DNA of 64,000 nt, from positions 62,001-126,000 of the forward strand of contig DASTKH010000047.1 in NCBI GenBank assembly GCA_035716025.1, read 5' to 3'. This DNA comes from JADGHE01 sp035716025. GTDB lineage: Bacteria > Pseudomonadota > Alphaproteobacteria > Rhizobiales > Xanthobacteraceae. The notes under the pieces were generated by a model, which was given only the letters and a program-made list of their open reading frames with translations, did not search any database and was not told where the DNA came from. The translations under genes and the position numbers were made by a program. This document shows positions 28,787 to 37,528 of the stretch, one piece after another (the first letter of the stretch is position 1; every line of letters begins with the position of its first letter).

Positions 28787-28978
28787 GCGGCAAGGCGTCG
28801 ATGCATCGCCTTCCCCCTCCCCTCATCCTCGGACCGTGCCGAAGCTCTTGCAGGACCTCGGCACCACGCCGGTTCTACGCCTCGAACGCGCAGGGTTCGC
28901 GCACGGCCGCCATCTAGAGCCTTCTTTGCGCTCGAAAAACAAGGGCCGCGGTCCCGAAGCCTCACCCAAGCGCCGCCG

Positions 28979-29968
28979 CTAGGGCCCCGGCTTGATGTCG
29001 TGGTCCTTGATGACTTTGCCCCAGCGCACAATCTCGCTCTTGAGATAGGCGTCGGTCGCGGCCGGGTTCTGACCTTCCTTGGGATAGACCTCGATGCCGA
29101 GCTTGTCCCAGGTCTCGATCGTTTTGGGATCCGCCAGCACGGCCTGGACGGCCTTGTTGAGCTTGTCGATGACCGGTTTCGGCGTGCCGGCCGGCGCCCA
29201 CAGTCCGTGCCAGTACTCGATCGCGAGACTCTCCGGAAATCCCGACTTGACGAGCAACGGCACGTCCGGCAGCGGCCGGTAGGTCGCCTTCGCGGTGAGG
29301 CCGAAGGGCTTGACCGAGCCGGCCTTGATGGAGGCCACGGCCGCCGGCGCCACCGAGCAGAACAGATCGACATGCTCGCCGATCAAATCCTGCAGCGCCG
29401 GCGCCCCGCCGCGATACGGAATCATGTCGACCTTGACCCCCACCGCTTCGGCGAACAGCGCGCCGCAGAGATGCGCCACATTGCCGGTGCCGGCCTGCGC
29501 GAAGCGGATGACGGGGGCCGCCTTCATCCACTTGACGAGACCCGACAGATCATCGGCGGGCAGCGATTTGCGCCCAACGATGACGAGCGGGCTCGTGTTG
29601 ATGAGGCTGATGCCGACGAGGTCCCGCTCGGTGTTGAACGGCAGATCCGGGAACAACGTGACGCTCGACGCGATCGCCATGTTGTGCACCAGCAGCGTAT
29701 ATCCGTCCGGCGCCGCGCGGGCGACGCGGCCCACGCCGATATTGCCACCCGCGCCACCCACATTCTCAACGATAACGGGTTGGCCGAGTTGCTTGGTCAA
29801 CCCGTCCGCCAACAGGCGGCCGATTTCGCTCGTCGGGCCGCCCGGCGGATACGGCGCGATGATCGTGACGGTCCGAGTGGGATAGTCCTGCGCGAAGGCG
29901 GGCCCCACCAGGCCGGTGACGAATCCGAGGGCGAGGACAAGCCGGATGAGCTGCGAACAGGGTTGCAT
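28979..29968 (-). CDS. Bug-family periplasmic solute-binding protein (TctC-like)
   Basis: A 329-residue protein with a signal peptide ending at about residue 26 (GPAFAQ) and the Bug/TctC fold: YPTRTVTIIAPYPPGGPTSEIGR near the N-terminus, NVGGAGGNIG near residue 67, and YRGGAPALQDLIGEHVD near residue 185. These receptors capture carboxylates and related compounds for tripartite tricarboxylate transporters; no TctAB membrane genes are adjacent, so it is an orphan receptor. The ATG at 29968 has GGAGGAAGG immediately upstream. The DapA-like gene lies upstream on the same strand, suggesting that ligand and enzyme are linked. Confidence 0.92.
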   Translation of the reverse strand: MQPCSQLIRLVLALGFVTGLVGPAFAQDYPTRTVTIIAPYPPGGPTSEIGRLLADGLTKQLGQPVIVENVGGAGGNIGVGRVARAAPDGYTLLVHNMAIASSVTLFPDLPFNTERDLVGISLINTSPLVIVGRKSLPADDLSGLVKWMKAAPVIRFAQAGTGNVAHLCGALFAEAVGVKVDMIPYRGGAPALQDLIGEHVDLFCSVAPAAVASIKAGSVKPFGLTAKATYRPLPDVPLLVKSGFPESLAIEYWHGLWAPAGTPKPVIDKLNKAVQAVLADPKTIETWDKLGIEVYPKEGQNPAATDAYLKSEIVRWGKVIKDHDIKPGP

Positions 29969-30100
29969 CCTTCCTCCGAAAGCGCCTTCCGAGCACGAAG
30001 GGGAACGGCGAAAGCGGGCCCCGCGCGGAGCCCGGCCTTGACGGAGCGGGCACGCTGTCGACGATCGGCGGCGCCGCCTGAGGAACCCGTAAATCACGTT

Positions 30101-31069
30101 CTAGCCCGCCGCGCGCAGGCGGGGCACCGCGAGCAGGCCGGCCTTTTCAAGGCCGATGCGGATTTCGGCGCTCTCCTCCTCATCGACGTCCTGTTCGGGC
30201 GGCCTCACGCGCGAGGAGGAGAACACGCCGAGCAACCGCAGCGCCTCTTTGGTCGAGGCGCTGTGGGTCGTGGCGCGCGGCTGGTTTTCCGCCCAGCAAT
30301 GTTGCATCAGGGGCAGCAGGCGGGTCATGAAGGTCTCGCGCGCTTCGTTGTAGCGACTCTCGAGGCACTGCGTCGTGAAGGCCGCCCAGTGTTCCGGCGC
30401 GATATTGGCGATGCCGATACAACAGCCGTCGCTGCCGACGAACATTTTGGTCAGTAGACCCGGCGCATCCCGTGCCGCGAGCACGGAAATCTTGCCCCGC
30501 AGCGCCTCCCACTGCTCGGCATAGAGACCGAGATTGCGGATCGCGTGTTTGACGCCGACCACCGTGTCGATCTCGGCGATCCGCGTCATCGCCTCGGTCG
30601 AGTAATAAATGTTGGAGGCGAACGGATACTGGAACACGACGATCGGAAGATCGCAGCGGTCCGCAAGGCCGGCGAAAAAGCCGTAAGGCGCCTGCCACGA
30701 CCGCGTGAGCACGCGGCGCGGCATATAGTCGAAGGGCGGGATCACGAGGGCGGCGTCGGCGCCCGCGCGCTTTGCGTCCTTCATCTGCTGCGCCATGTCG
30801 TCGATCGACGGCGACAGGACGCCGGCGACGACGTGCTTGTCCTTCGGCAGGTTTTCGCGCGCGAGCTCGACGACCCGCAGGCGTTCCCGCGGCGTCAAGG
30901 CGGCAACCTCGCCCTGATGGCCGTTGACGGCGACGCCGCCAAGGCCGTCGATCCGGCCCATTGCCGCCAGATGGCGCGCGAACTCCCCCTCGATAATCTT
31001 GAGGTCGCGATCGAACGGAACCGACGGCGCGGGATAGAGGCCGCGCAGCGCGAGGGGTTTGGCTTTCAT
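30101..31069 (-). CDS. DapA-superfamily aldolase/lyase (dihydrodipicolinate synthase-like)
   Basis: A 322-residue TIM-barrel protein of the class I pyruvate-aldolase superfamily. Lys174 in VVGVKHAIRN is the Schiff-base lysine and Tyr148 in FQYPF corresponds to the conserved general acid/base. It is longer than true DapA, and the usual G-T-T-G-E motif near residue 50 reads VNGHQGE, so it is unlikely to make dihydrodipicolinate. Similar proteins cleave or dehydrate sugar acids or act on aromatic or hydroxy-acid substrates. The ATG at 31069 follows GGAAGGAATA. It is probably co-transcribed with the Bug receptor and is divergent from the M24 hydrolase. Confidence 0.87.
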   Translation of the reverse strand: MKAKPLALRGLYPAPSVPFDRDLKIIEGEFARHLAAMGRIDGLGGVAVNGHQGEVAALTPRERLRVVELARENLPKDKHVVAGVLSPSIDDMAQQMKDAKRAGADAALVIPPFDYMPRRVLTRSWQAPYGFFAGLADRCDLPIVVFQYPFASNIYYSTEAMTRIAEIDTVVGVKHAIRNLGLYAEQWEALRGKISVLAARDAPGLLTKMFVGSDGCCIGIANIAPEHWAAFTTQCLESRYNEARETFMTRLLPLMQHCWAENQPRATTHSASTKEALRLLGVFSSSRVRPPEQDVDEEESAEIRIGLEKAGLLAVPRLRAAG

Positions 31070-31180
31070 GGCTATTCCTTCCAGAGAAGCGGATTGTAAA
31101 CCACCGCTCCGGCGCGGGATACAAGCCGCCGTGCAAAATCGGGCGGACAATTTGGAACAAATAGCGGAAGGCGCACGGGC

Positions 31181-32302
31181 ATGAAACAACCGATCGCGAA
31201 CCTGCCACGGCTCGAAGCGCTGATGGAGCGCGACGGCTTCGATGCCGTCATTGCCCGTTCAGGCGTCAATTTCACCTATCTTGCGGGTGTCGCTTATCCG
31301 GGCACGCTCGGCCGCCACCTCGATCTCGCGGACTCTCCCCGTCCCGTCTATGTGGTCTGGCCGCGCCGCGGCGCGCCGGTTGCGATCGTCAATCCGCTCG
31401 CCGATGGGCTCACGCGGCGCGACGGCTGCATCCAACGGGTCGTCGTCTACAACAGCTATACTGACCGGCCGCTCGCTGTTCTGTGCACGGTGCTGACGGA
31501 ACTCGGGCTCGGTGACGCCCGCATCGGCTGCGAGGAGAGCTATTTCGGCGGCGCGCAGCGCGCGGCCCTCGCCGCGGCGCTGCCCCGGCTGCGGCTCGCC
31601 GACTGCACCGCGATGCTCGATGAGGTGCGCTGGATCAAGACGCCCGGCGAGATCGCTCTTCTCAAGCGCGCGGCCGACCTGCTCGACGAGAGCTTCCTCG
31701 AAGTCTTCGCCTCGATGCGCGAGGGCGAGACCGAACGCAGCGCGCATGCCCGCCTGGTTGCGGCCTGCCTGATGCGGGGGGCGGCCTTTGCGCATGGCTG
31801 GATGGCATCGAGCCGCAACACCGTTCCCGCAGGCGGGCAAGGCGACACGGCATTCCGGCGCGGCGACATCGTGCGTACCGACTATGTCGCCTATCTCGAC
31901 GGCTATCCCGGGCACCAGTCCCGCAATGCGGTGCTGGGCGCGCCGAGCAGCGAACAGACCGCCATTTATGCGCGGGTGCGCGACATCTATCTTGCGACGA
32001 TCGCGCAATGTCGGCCGGGCGTGACGGCGGAAGCCGTGTTCGCATTCGCGGCGGAGCGCTTCCGCGCTGCAGGACTGCCGTTCAAAGCGGCCTTGGTGGG
32101 CCATAGTGTCGGCTGCTGGTGGCACCAGCAGGAGCCGATTTTCGCGCCTGGCAGGCAGGTCCCTCTCGAACCCGGCATGGTGGTGGCGCTCGAGCCCTAC
32201 AGCAACGAATGGATCACCCAGGACCTCGTGCTGATTACGCCGGACGGCCCCAAGCTGCTGTCCGATCGGTTCCCGACCGAGACGCTTTTCCGCATCGGAT
32301 AA
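31181..32302 (+). CDS. M24 (Xaa-Pro peptidase/creatinase-fold) hydrolase with altered metal ligands
   Basis: A 373-residue pita-bread-fold protein with the creatinase N-terminal domain (residues about 8-145) and the M24 domain after it. Asp234, His308 and Glu338 match the aminopeptidase P metal ligands, but the second aspartate, eleven residues after the first, is His245 and the final glutamate corresponds to Gln347. Two of five ligands are therefore changed, so a standard dinuclear metallopeptidase is unlikely; creatinase uses this fold without metal. It is divergent from the DapA-like gene by 111 bases and may act on the same amide or amidino compound. Confidence 0.85.
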   Translation: MKQPIANLPRLEALMERDGFDAVIARSGVNFTYLAGVAYPGTLGRHLDLADSPRPVYVVWPRRGAPVAIVNPLADGLTRRDGCIQRVVVYNSYTDRPLAVLCTVLTELGLGDARIGCEESYFGGAQRAALAAALPRLRLADCTAMLDEVRWIKTPGEIALLKRAADLLDESFLEVFASMREGETERSAHARLVAACLMRGAAFAHGWMASSRNTVPAGGQGDTAFRRGDIVRTDYVAYLDGYPGHQSRNAVLGAPSSEQTAIYARVRDIYLATIAQCRPGVTAEAVFAFAAERFRAAGLPFKAALVGHSVGCWWHQQEPIFAPGRQVPLEPGMVVALEPYSNEWITQDLVLITPDGPKLLSDRFPTETLFRIG

Positions 32303-32458
32303 GGCCGGCCCGCGCCATGCCGACGTCGCCGCCGGTTGTTTTTGCCGCAGGCCGAGACGGTGCATGGCAGGCGATTGGGGCTTGCCGCGATGATGTTGGA
32401 TGTGTTCGAACGTCTCCGCTGTGGGGAGCAGAAGAGCTAATCTTGCGGGTGGGCGTCG

Positions 32459-33379
32459 ATGAAGGCGGTCTATTTCGAGCGGCACGGCGGGCCCGAGGTC
32501 CTCATATACGGTGAGCAGCCCGACCCGGTGCCGGGCGCGGGCGAAATCCTCATCGACATCCACGCCGCAAGCGTCAACGGTGCGGACTGGAAGGTCCGGG
32601 CGGGCGAATACGCGCCGTTGCCGGTTCCGCACATTCTGGGGCGGGACTTTTCGGGAGTCGTGAGCGCCCTCGGCGATGGCGTTACCGATTTTCGCATCGG
32701 CGACGAGGTGTTCGGCGTCTGCGCGCCCGGCCAGGAGGGCGCCTATGCCGAGCGCATCGCCGTGAAGGCGTCGATCGTCGCCCGCAAGCCGCCGGCCATG
32801 TCCCATGTCGAGGCGGCGGCGCTCGCGCTCACCGGCCTCACCGCTCTGAGCGCGATCGAGGATACGATCCGCCTGCAGGCGGGCGAGTCGATTCTCATCC
32901 AAGGCGGGGCGGGCGGCGTTGCGAGCTTCGCGATCCAGCTCGCCAAGCATATTGGCGCACGCGTGATCTCGACCGCCAGCGCCGCCAATCTCGATTATGT
33001 GCGTTCGCTCGGCGCGGACGAGGTGATCGACTACGCCGTCACGGATTTCACCAAAGCGGTGAGAAACCTCGATGCCGTGTTCGATACCGTGGGCGGCGAG
33101 GTCGCGCTGCGGTCCTATGCCGTGCTGAAGCCGGGCGGTCGCGCCGCCTTCATCGCCTCGGGGCTGAAGGCCCCCCCGCCCAGGCGGCCGGATGTTGAGG
33201 CCCTGCGACCGCCGGTTGCGCGCGGCCGCGCGCCGCTCGAGCGCATTGCGCAATTGTTCACCGATGGGGCCGTCAAAGCGCCCGCCATCACGGTCTACAG
33301 GCTCGAGGACGCGCCGGAGGCGCACCGGGTGAGCGAGGGCCGCCATCTGCGCGGCAAGCTGGTGTTCCGCATCCGCTAG
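32459..33379 (+). CDS. NADP-dependent quinone oxidoreductase (zinc-free MDR family)
   Basis: A 306-residue medium-chain reductase with MKAVYFERHGGPEVL at the start, the GRDFSGVVSALG stretch near residue 62 and the nucleotide-binding GGAGGVASFAIQLAKHIGA near residue 148. No catalytic zinc cysteine or structural zinc cluster is visible, so it belongs to the quinone/enone reductase branch. The physiological substrate is unknown. It follows the M24 gene after 156 bases on the same strand. Confidence 0.9.
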   Translation: MKAVYFERHGGPEVLIYGEQPDPVPGAGEILIDIHAASVNGADWKVRAGEYAPLPVPHILGRDFSGVVSALGDGVTDFRIGDEVFGVCAPGQEGAYAERIAVKASIVARKPPAMSHVEAAALALTGLTALSAIEDTIRLQAGESILIQGGAGGVASFAIQLAKHIGARVISTASAANLDYVRSLGADEVIDYAVTDFTKAVRNLDAVFDTVGGEVALRSYAVLKPGGRAAFIASGLKAPPPRRPDVEALRPPVARGRAPLERIAQLFTDGAVKAPAITVYRLEDAPEAHRVSEGRHLRGKLVFRIR

Positions 33380-33454
33380 GGCGAGGCGGACCCACCGGGC
33401 AGATCCGCCGCCGCGAACCCGCTCCGCTCTTTCTGTCCTCGCCGCGCTCGACCG

Positions 33455-34384
33455 TCAGGTCTGCTCGCCCCGGACCGGCAAGCCGCCGGCCTTCGTGGCG
33501 GCGGCTGCCGCGGCCGCGTGTGCCATCTCGCGCCGGAGAATGTAGAGGCCGCTGCCGACCACGACGGCGATGCCGAACAGCATCGGCAGGGTCGGCACAT
33601 AGCCCCACAGAAGGATGCCGAGCAGGATCGACCACACGATGCTCGAGTACTTGAAGGGCGCAAGCAGGCCGGCCTCGGCGGCACGAAACGCGAGAACCTG
33701 CAGGAACAGCGCCATCGTCGTCGAGGAGCCGAACAGGAGCATCAGGGCGAGATCGGGCAGGCTCGGCGCCACCCAGCCGAACGGCGCCGTCGCGAGCGCC
33801 GCGACCCCCGTCGCCGCCGCCATGAAGATCATCAGCGACATCGTGGTCTCCTTCCCGGCCATTTCGCGCGTCGCCAGATCGCGCAAGGCGCCGGCAAGCG
33901 CACCGAAGAGCGGCACGAGCGCGCTCCACTGCCAATCGCCGTCCGAGGGCCCGATGATCACCAACACGCCCGCAAAACCGACCAGGACCGCGACCCAGCG
34001 GCTTAAACCCACCTTCTCGGCGAGCAGGACCGGTGCGAGCGCCGTCATGAAGATCGGCGCTGCGAACAGGATCGCATGCACCATCGGCAGCGGCAGGAGC
34101 TTGAAGCTCCAGTTGACCAGAAACGTCGACGCCACGAAATAGGCGGCGCGGCGCAACTGGTCGCGTGTGCTGCGCGGCCTGATCGATGCAAAAGATCCCT
34201 GCCGGAGCACAACGGCCGCGGCGATCGCCAGAATAACGAGGCTGCGGGCAAAGATGATCTCGCCCACCGGATAGGTGGCGGTGAGCAGCTTGGAGCATGC
34301 ATCCCCGAGGGTGAGGAACATGCAGCTCAGCAGCATGAAAAGAATTCCGCCGCGTTGGCTGAAGCGCGATTCCCCGGGGATCAT
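33455..34384 (-). CDS. EamA/DMT family permease
   Basis: A 309-residue membrane protein with ten predicted helices in two repeated EamA halves, the usual drug/metabolite transporter layout. Proteins of this type export amino acids, purines or other metabolites. The substrate is not predictable. It is convergent with the quinone oxidoreductase gene and divergent from the Rid gene. Confidence 0.88.
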   Translation of the reverse strand: MIPGESRFSQRGGILFMLLSCMFLTLGDACSKLLTATYPVGEIIFARSLVILAIAAAVVLRQGSFASIRPRSTRDQLRRAAYFVASTFLVNWSFKLLPLPMVHAILFAAPIFMTALAPVLLAEKVGLSRWVAVLVGFAGVLVIIGPSDGDWQWSALVPLFGALAGALRDLATREMAGKETTMSLMIFMAAATGVAALATAPFGWVAPSLPDLALMLLFGSSTTMALFLQVLAFRAAEAGLLAPFKYSSIVWSILLGILLWGYVPTLPMLFGIAVVVGSGLYILRREMAHAAAAAAATKAGGLPVRGEQT

Positions 34385-34586
34385 GGATGCGGCGTGCTCG
34401 CGCGGAACGGATGCTGGCGGCTGCGGCCGCAGACGGCGGCCCCTTCCGCTATTTCGCCCATCGCCGCGCGCGCCACAACCCGTTTCCCTGTTCCGCCCCA
34501 GGCCGCTCGACTATCCTCCCGCCGTGGCCGCCGAACCCGCAGGGGCGGCGGGCTGCCCGCACCATTCGGCCAACAGGGAGAAACCA

Positions 34587-34979
34587 ATGCTCAAGACTCG
34601 CAATCCATCCACCATCGCCCCGCCCGCCGCGATGTACAGCCACTGCGTCGAAGTGCCGCCGAATGCCCGCTGGCTGTTCACGGCCGGACAGGTCGGCGTG
34701 CGGCCGGACGGCACGGTGCCGGAAGGATTCGAGGCGCAGCACGATCAGGTCTGGCAGAACACGCTGGCGATCCTGGCGAATGCCGGCATGGGGCCGGAAA
34801 ACATCGTGCGCCTCAACGTCTATTCCACCGACCCCGGCGGCCTGAAATACGTGCGGGCGCACCGCGAAAAGTACCTGAAACCCGGTCACACGCCGGCCTC
34901 GACCTGGGTCGTCGTTTCCCAGCTCGCCAACCCCAAATGGGTCGTCGAGATGGAAACGGTGGCGGCGAAAGCCGATTGA
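34587..34979 (+). CDS. Rid (YjgF/YER057c/UK114) superfamily protein lacking the deaminase arginine
   Basis: A 130-residue Rid-family protein with FTAGQVGVRPDG and NILAxAGMGPENIVRLNVY-type segments. RidA needs an arginine just before the LPKD motif to deaminate 2-aminoacrylate and other imines; here the equivalent position is Gln112 in VVSQLANPKWVVEME. The protein is therefore expected to lack classical enamine deaminase activity and to belong to one of the Rid1-Rid7 subfamilies with other ligands. The ATG at 34587 follows CAGGGAG. It is a single gene. Confidence 0.88.
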   Translation: MLKTRNPSTIAPPAAMYSHCVEVPPNARWLFTAGQVGVRPDGTVPEGFEAQHDQVWQNTLAILANAGMGPENIVRLNVYSTDPGGLKYVRAHREKYLKPGHTPASTWVVVSQLANPKWVVEMETVAAKAD

Positions 34980-35010
34980 CGACGCCCACGCAACAACGGC
35001 GCGCCGCGGC

Positions 35011-35931
35011 TCACCGCGCCGCGGCGCCCACAAACTCGGCAAGCTCGCGATTGAAGCGGGGCGCGTCCTCGAAGAACGGCGAGTGGCCGATCCCCTCGTA
35101 GAGCGACAGCCGCGCCTGCGGCACGGCCGAGGCCGTGTATCGGCCGGCGGCCGGCAGCACGATGCGGTCGAGCGCTCCGTGGGTAACCAAGACCGGCACG
35201 CGCAGCTGCGGCAGGATTTCCCCCTCGTTGCGGCTGCGATCGAGAACCGCCGCCCGCACCTTCGCGGGAACCAGCATCGTGTAGGCGAAGGTCAGATCCA
35301 TTTCGTCGCCGAGCGGGCGTGCGCCGAAGCAGGCGTGCACGAATTTCCGGGCCGCGCGGATGCCGGCGGTCAAATCCTCGGACGTCATCTCCGCCGTGTG
35401 CCGCAGCGCCGGACCCCAGAAGCGGCGTTCGATGCGGGTGATGGCGGCGACATAGTTGATCGCGGCAATGCGCTCCTGGCCGTAGGTCTTGACATAGTCG
35501 GAAACGACCCGACCCGCGTAGGACCACGCCACGAGCGTCGGCCGCTTGAGCCCGAAGGCCTCGATGACCGCCGCAAGATCGTCCGCCCAGAGCCGGTCGT
35601 CCCGGTAGCGCTCGCGCGCCAGCGGTTTTTCGGAGAGGCCGTGGCCGCGCAGATCGTAAGCCACCATGCGGAACGCGCGCAGCAGGGCCGGGTCCGCCAT
35701 CTGCCGCCGCCACGAGAGGTGGCATTGCGAGTAGCCGTGCAGGAACAGGATTTCCGGGCCGTCCGGATTGCCGCAAGCGCGCGCAAAGAGGGTAAGCCCG
35801 TCGGGCGCTGTGACCGTGCGGTTTTCCCCCTCTTCGGGCGGCCGCTCGCGCAGCGGACGGTCCCAATAGGCAAGCTGCGGCGCATAGGGGATGCTGCGCG
35901 GGCGCGGGAGGGGACGGGTTTGAACGGTCAC
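35011..35931 (-). CDS. Alpha/beta hydrolase
   Basis: A 306-residue alpha/beta hydrolase with the oxyanion segment LFLHGYSQ near residue 64, DLRGHGLS near residue 93, the nucleophile Ser137 in VAWSYAG, an aspartate in HGALDRIV and the catalytic histidine in GIGHSPFFED near the C-terminus. The sequence resembles haloperoxidase or esterase-type enzymes of soil bacteria; halide ligands are not evident. The GTG at 35931 was chosen because upstream sequence is arginine-rich and unlike a protein. The substrate is unknown. Confidence 0.85.
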   Translation of the reverse strand: MTVQTRPLPRPRSIPYAPQLAYWDRPLRERPPEEGENRTVTAPDGLTLFARACGNPDGPEILFLHGYSQCHLSWRRQMADPALLRAFRMVAYDLRGHGLSEKPLARERYRDDRLWADDLAAVIEAFGLKRPTLVAWSYAGRVVSDYVKTYGQERIAAINYVAAITRIERRFWGPALRHTAEMTSEDLTAGIRAARKFVHACFGARPLGDEMDLTFAYTMLVPAKVRAAVLDRSRNEGEILPQLRVPVLVTHGALDRIVLPAAGRYTASAVPQARLSLYEGIGHSPFFEDAPRFNRELAEFVGAAAR

Positions 35932-36083
35932 GTCGGCCCTCTCGCCCTGGCAAACAACCACTTCCCCGGCGCATGGCGCCGGCACTACCAGAGCTTGGTC
36001 GGCGTGCGGCCCGGCGGTCAAGCCCCTGGGCCGCCTCGCGCGGTCAGTCGCGGACCGGAAAGCCGAACGTCCCCCGGCGCCCG

Positions 36084-36440
36084 TCACGCCGTGACGTGGG
36101 GCGAGCGGGCGAGCCAGATCCGGGCCGCGGCGACGATCGCAACGATCGCGCCGAGGATCAGGTGGGTCCACGCCGCCGCGGCGTCGCCGCTGAAGCCGAC
36201 AAGCCACGGCGATACCGCGACCCAGATGCCGACGATCAGGTTGATCCACTCCTCCCATTCGGCGAACGCCGCGAGCGCCGCGATCGCAAGCCCGGCGACC
36301 ACGATCCCGCTCAACCAAGCGTTCCAGCTCGCAGCGGAATCCCCGTAGAAGCCGAGGACCCACGGCGAGAGGAACAGGCACGCGCCAAGGATCAAATTGA
36401 CGACATCAGGCCAGGTTTCCCTTTTCAAAGCGTTTGCCAT
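36084..36440 (-). CDS. SPW-repeat membrane protein
   Basis: A 118-residue protein with four hydrophobic helices and two SPW repeats, LSPWVLGF near residue 26 and VSPWLVGF near residue 78, each at the end of a helix pair preceded by W(P/I)xxxN-LI. SPW proteins are small membrane proteins of unknown function, often near stress genes. The ATG at 36440 is preceded by GGAGGGACC. It lies 96 bases downstream of hsp20 on the same strand and may be co-transcribed. Confidence 0.88.
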   Translation of the reverse strand: MANALKRETWPDVVNLILGACLFLSPWVLGFYGDSAASWNAWLSGIVVAGLAIAALAAFAEWEEWINLIVGIWVAVSPWLVGFSGDAAAAWTHLILGAIVAIVAAARIWLARSPHVTA

Positions 36441-36536
36441 CGGTCCCTCCTGTGAGGTGCCATTCGCCTTCACCACGGCGGGCATCGCTGTCGGACGGCG
36501 CCCGCCGTCCTGCGCGAAGCATTGTATCGCTCCGCA

Positions 36537-37037
36537 TCACCTCCCGTTGATCGCGATGCGTCTGATCTTGTGCTGCGCATCCGCCGTCTTCGGGAGCGTG
36601 ACCGTGAGAACACCGTTCTTGAACGTGGCCGAAACCCGCTCCTCGTCGATATCGTCCACGGGAATTCGCCGTTCGAAACGACCGTAGAAGCGCTCGCTGA
36701 ACAGCCGATCCCGATCTTCCGTCTCCGTTCTCTTCTCTCCGCGGATGGTGAGCATGCCGTTCGCCAGAGAGACGTCGACATCTTTCTCGTCGAGCCCGGG
36801 CAGCTCGGCCGTCACTTTCACTTCCCTGTCGGTCTCGCTGACCTCGATGTTCGGCCAGCCGACCGAGCGGTCGAAGAACCGGTCCAGCCCGGTCGGGCCG
36901 AGATCGAAGCCGCGCAATACCTCGTCGAACAGCCGATTCACCTCTCGGTGCAGGGCCAGAAACGGATTGACGTCCTCGCGGCTCCGCACCGACACATCGC
37001 GGCCGCGATGCCAGGGAATGAGATCTCTGATTGCCAT
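36537..37037 (-). CDS. Small heat-shock protein, Hsp20 family
   Basis: A 166-residue chaperone. The alpha-crystallin domain covers about residues 62-160, with AELPGLDEKDVDVSL and the C-terminal FKNGVLTVTLPK motif that contacts neighbouring subunits. The N-terminal region (FLALHREVNRLFDEVLRGF) is typical of class A-like bacterial Hsp20. It holds unfolding proteins in an ATP-independent way. The ATG at 37037 has AAGGAG nine bases upstream, and this site lies inside a hairpin described separately. It is divergent from the HtrA-like protease gene. Confidence 0.95.
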   Translation of the reverse strand: MAIRDLIPWHRGRDVSVRSREDVNPFLALHREVNRLFDEVLRGFDLGPTGLDRFFDRSVGWPNIEVSETDREVKVTAELPGLDEKDVDVSLANGMLTIRGEKRTETEDRDRLFSERFYGRFERRIPVDDIDEERVSATFKNGVLTVTLPKTADAQHKIRRIAINGR

Positions 37038-37040
37038 GGT

Positions 37041-37083
37041 CGAACACTCCTTGGGGCAACCGCCGGCATGGGCCTTGTGTTCG
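37041..37083 (-). promoter_or_regulatory. Leader hairpin over the hsp20 ribosome-binding site (candidate RNA thermometer)
   Basis: Reading the mRNA strand, CGAACAC (37083-37077) is perfectly complementary to GTGTTCG (37047-37041), seven base pairs, enclosing a 29-base loop. The AAGGAG ribosome-binding site sits at the loop/stem junction and the stem ends four bases before the start codon. Many rhizobial hsp20 genes carry ROSE thermometers; this is not an obvious ROSE sequence but has the same geometry. Confidence 0.45.
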
Positions 37084-37528
37084 CCTACGGCGTGCGCCGC
37101 ACGCCGGGCGCGGACACGCCGCGCCGGGCAGGCCGCCCCCGACAACAGTATCGATGCAAGGAAAGAAGGCAGCCGGAAGCGGCGGCCCAACGCCGAGAAA
37201 GTGCGAGATCGCAAGTCCTCATAACCACATCCTCCACCGAGCAACGTGGATACGAGAGACGCCGGACACCGCCGCCGGCGCCCGTCCGCCAAACCCTGCC
37301 AGGCTGCGGCCTGCGGGTGCTTGGCACCGTTTGACTTAAACCGCCGCTGCGCGGTTTCAAGCCCCTGGAACTTGCGCGCCGGGCATTGCGTCCTAAATCA
37401 AGCAGGCGCCCGGATGCGGGCGAGGCCCTTCCGGGGGGTTGGAAGGCAAAAGAACTGGGGTGGGTCGTCGCCGCGCCTGCGCTTGGGTTTTCCGCCAAGC
37501 GCGCGGCCCTTGCGGACTGGAGGCTTGT
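37084..37528. other. Intergenic region between hsp20 and the HtrA-like gene
   Basis: Apart from the hsp20 leader hairpin, about 445 bases lie between the divergent hsp20 and protease genes. An inverted repeat AAACCGC (37338-37344) and GCGGTTT (37351-37357) with a 6-base loop is preceded on the minus strand by CTTG, giving CTTGAAACCGC, which resembles the -35 end of a heat-shock promoter; no matching -10 element is clear. No credible gene was found; frames at 37085-37498 look non-coding. Confidence 0.45.

Noticed and set aside
28364..30457. 697-residue plus-strand frame
   Set aside because: It crosses the antisense of the MFS and Bug receptor genes, both with clear motifs; no domain of its own.
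31259..33346. 695-residue minus-strand frame
   Set aside because: Antisense to the M24 hydrolase and the quinone oxidoreductase, both with diagnostic motifs; low-complexity composition.
37085..37498. 137-residue minus-strand frame in the hsp20 leader region
   Set aside because: Arginine-rich, no ribosome-binding site and it overlaps the hsp20 leader and promoter region; no family seen.
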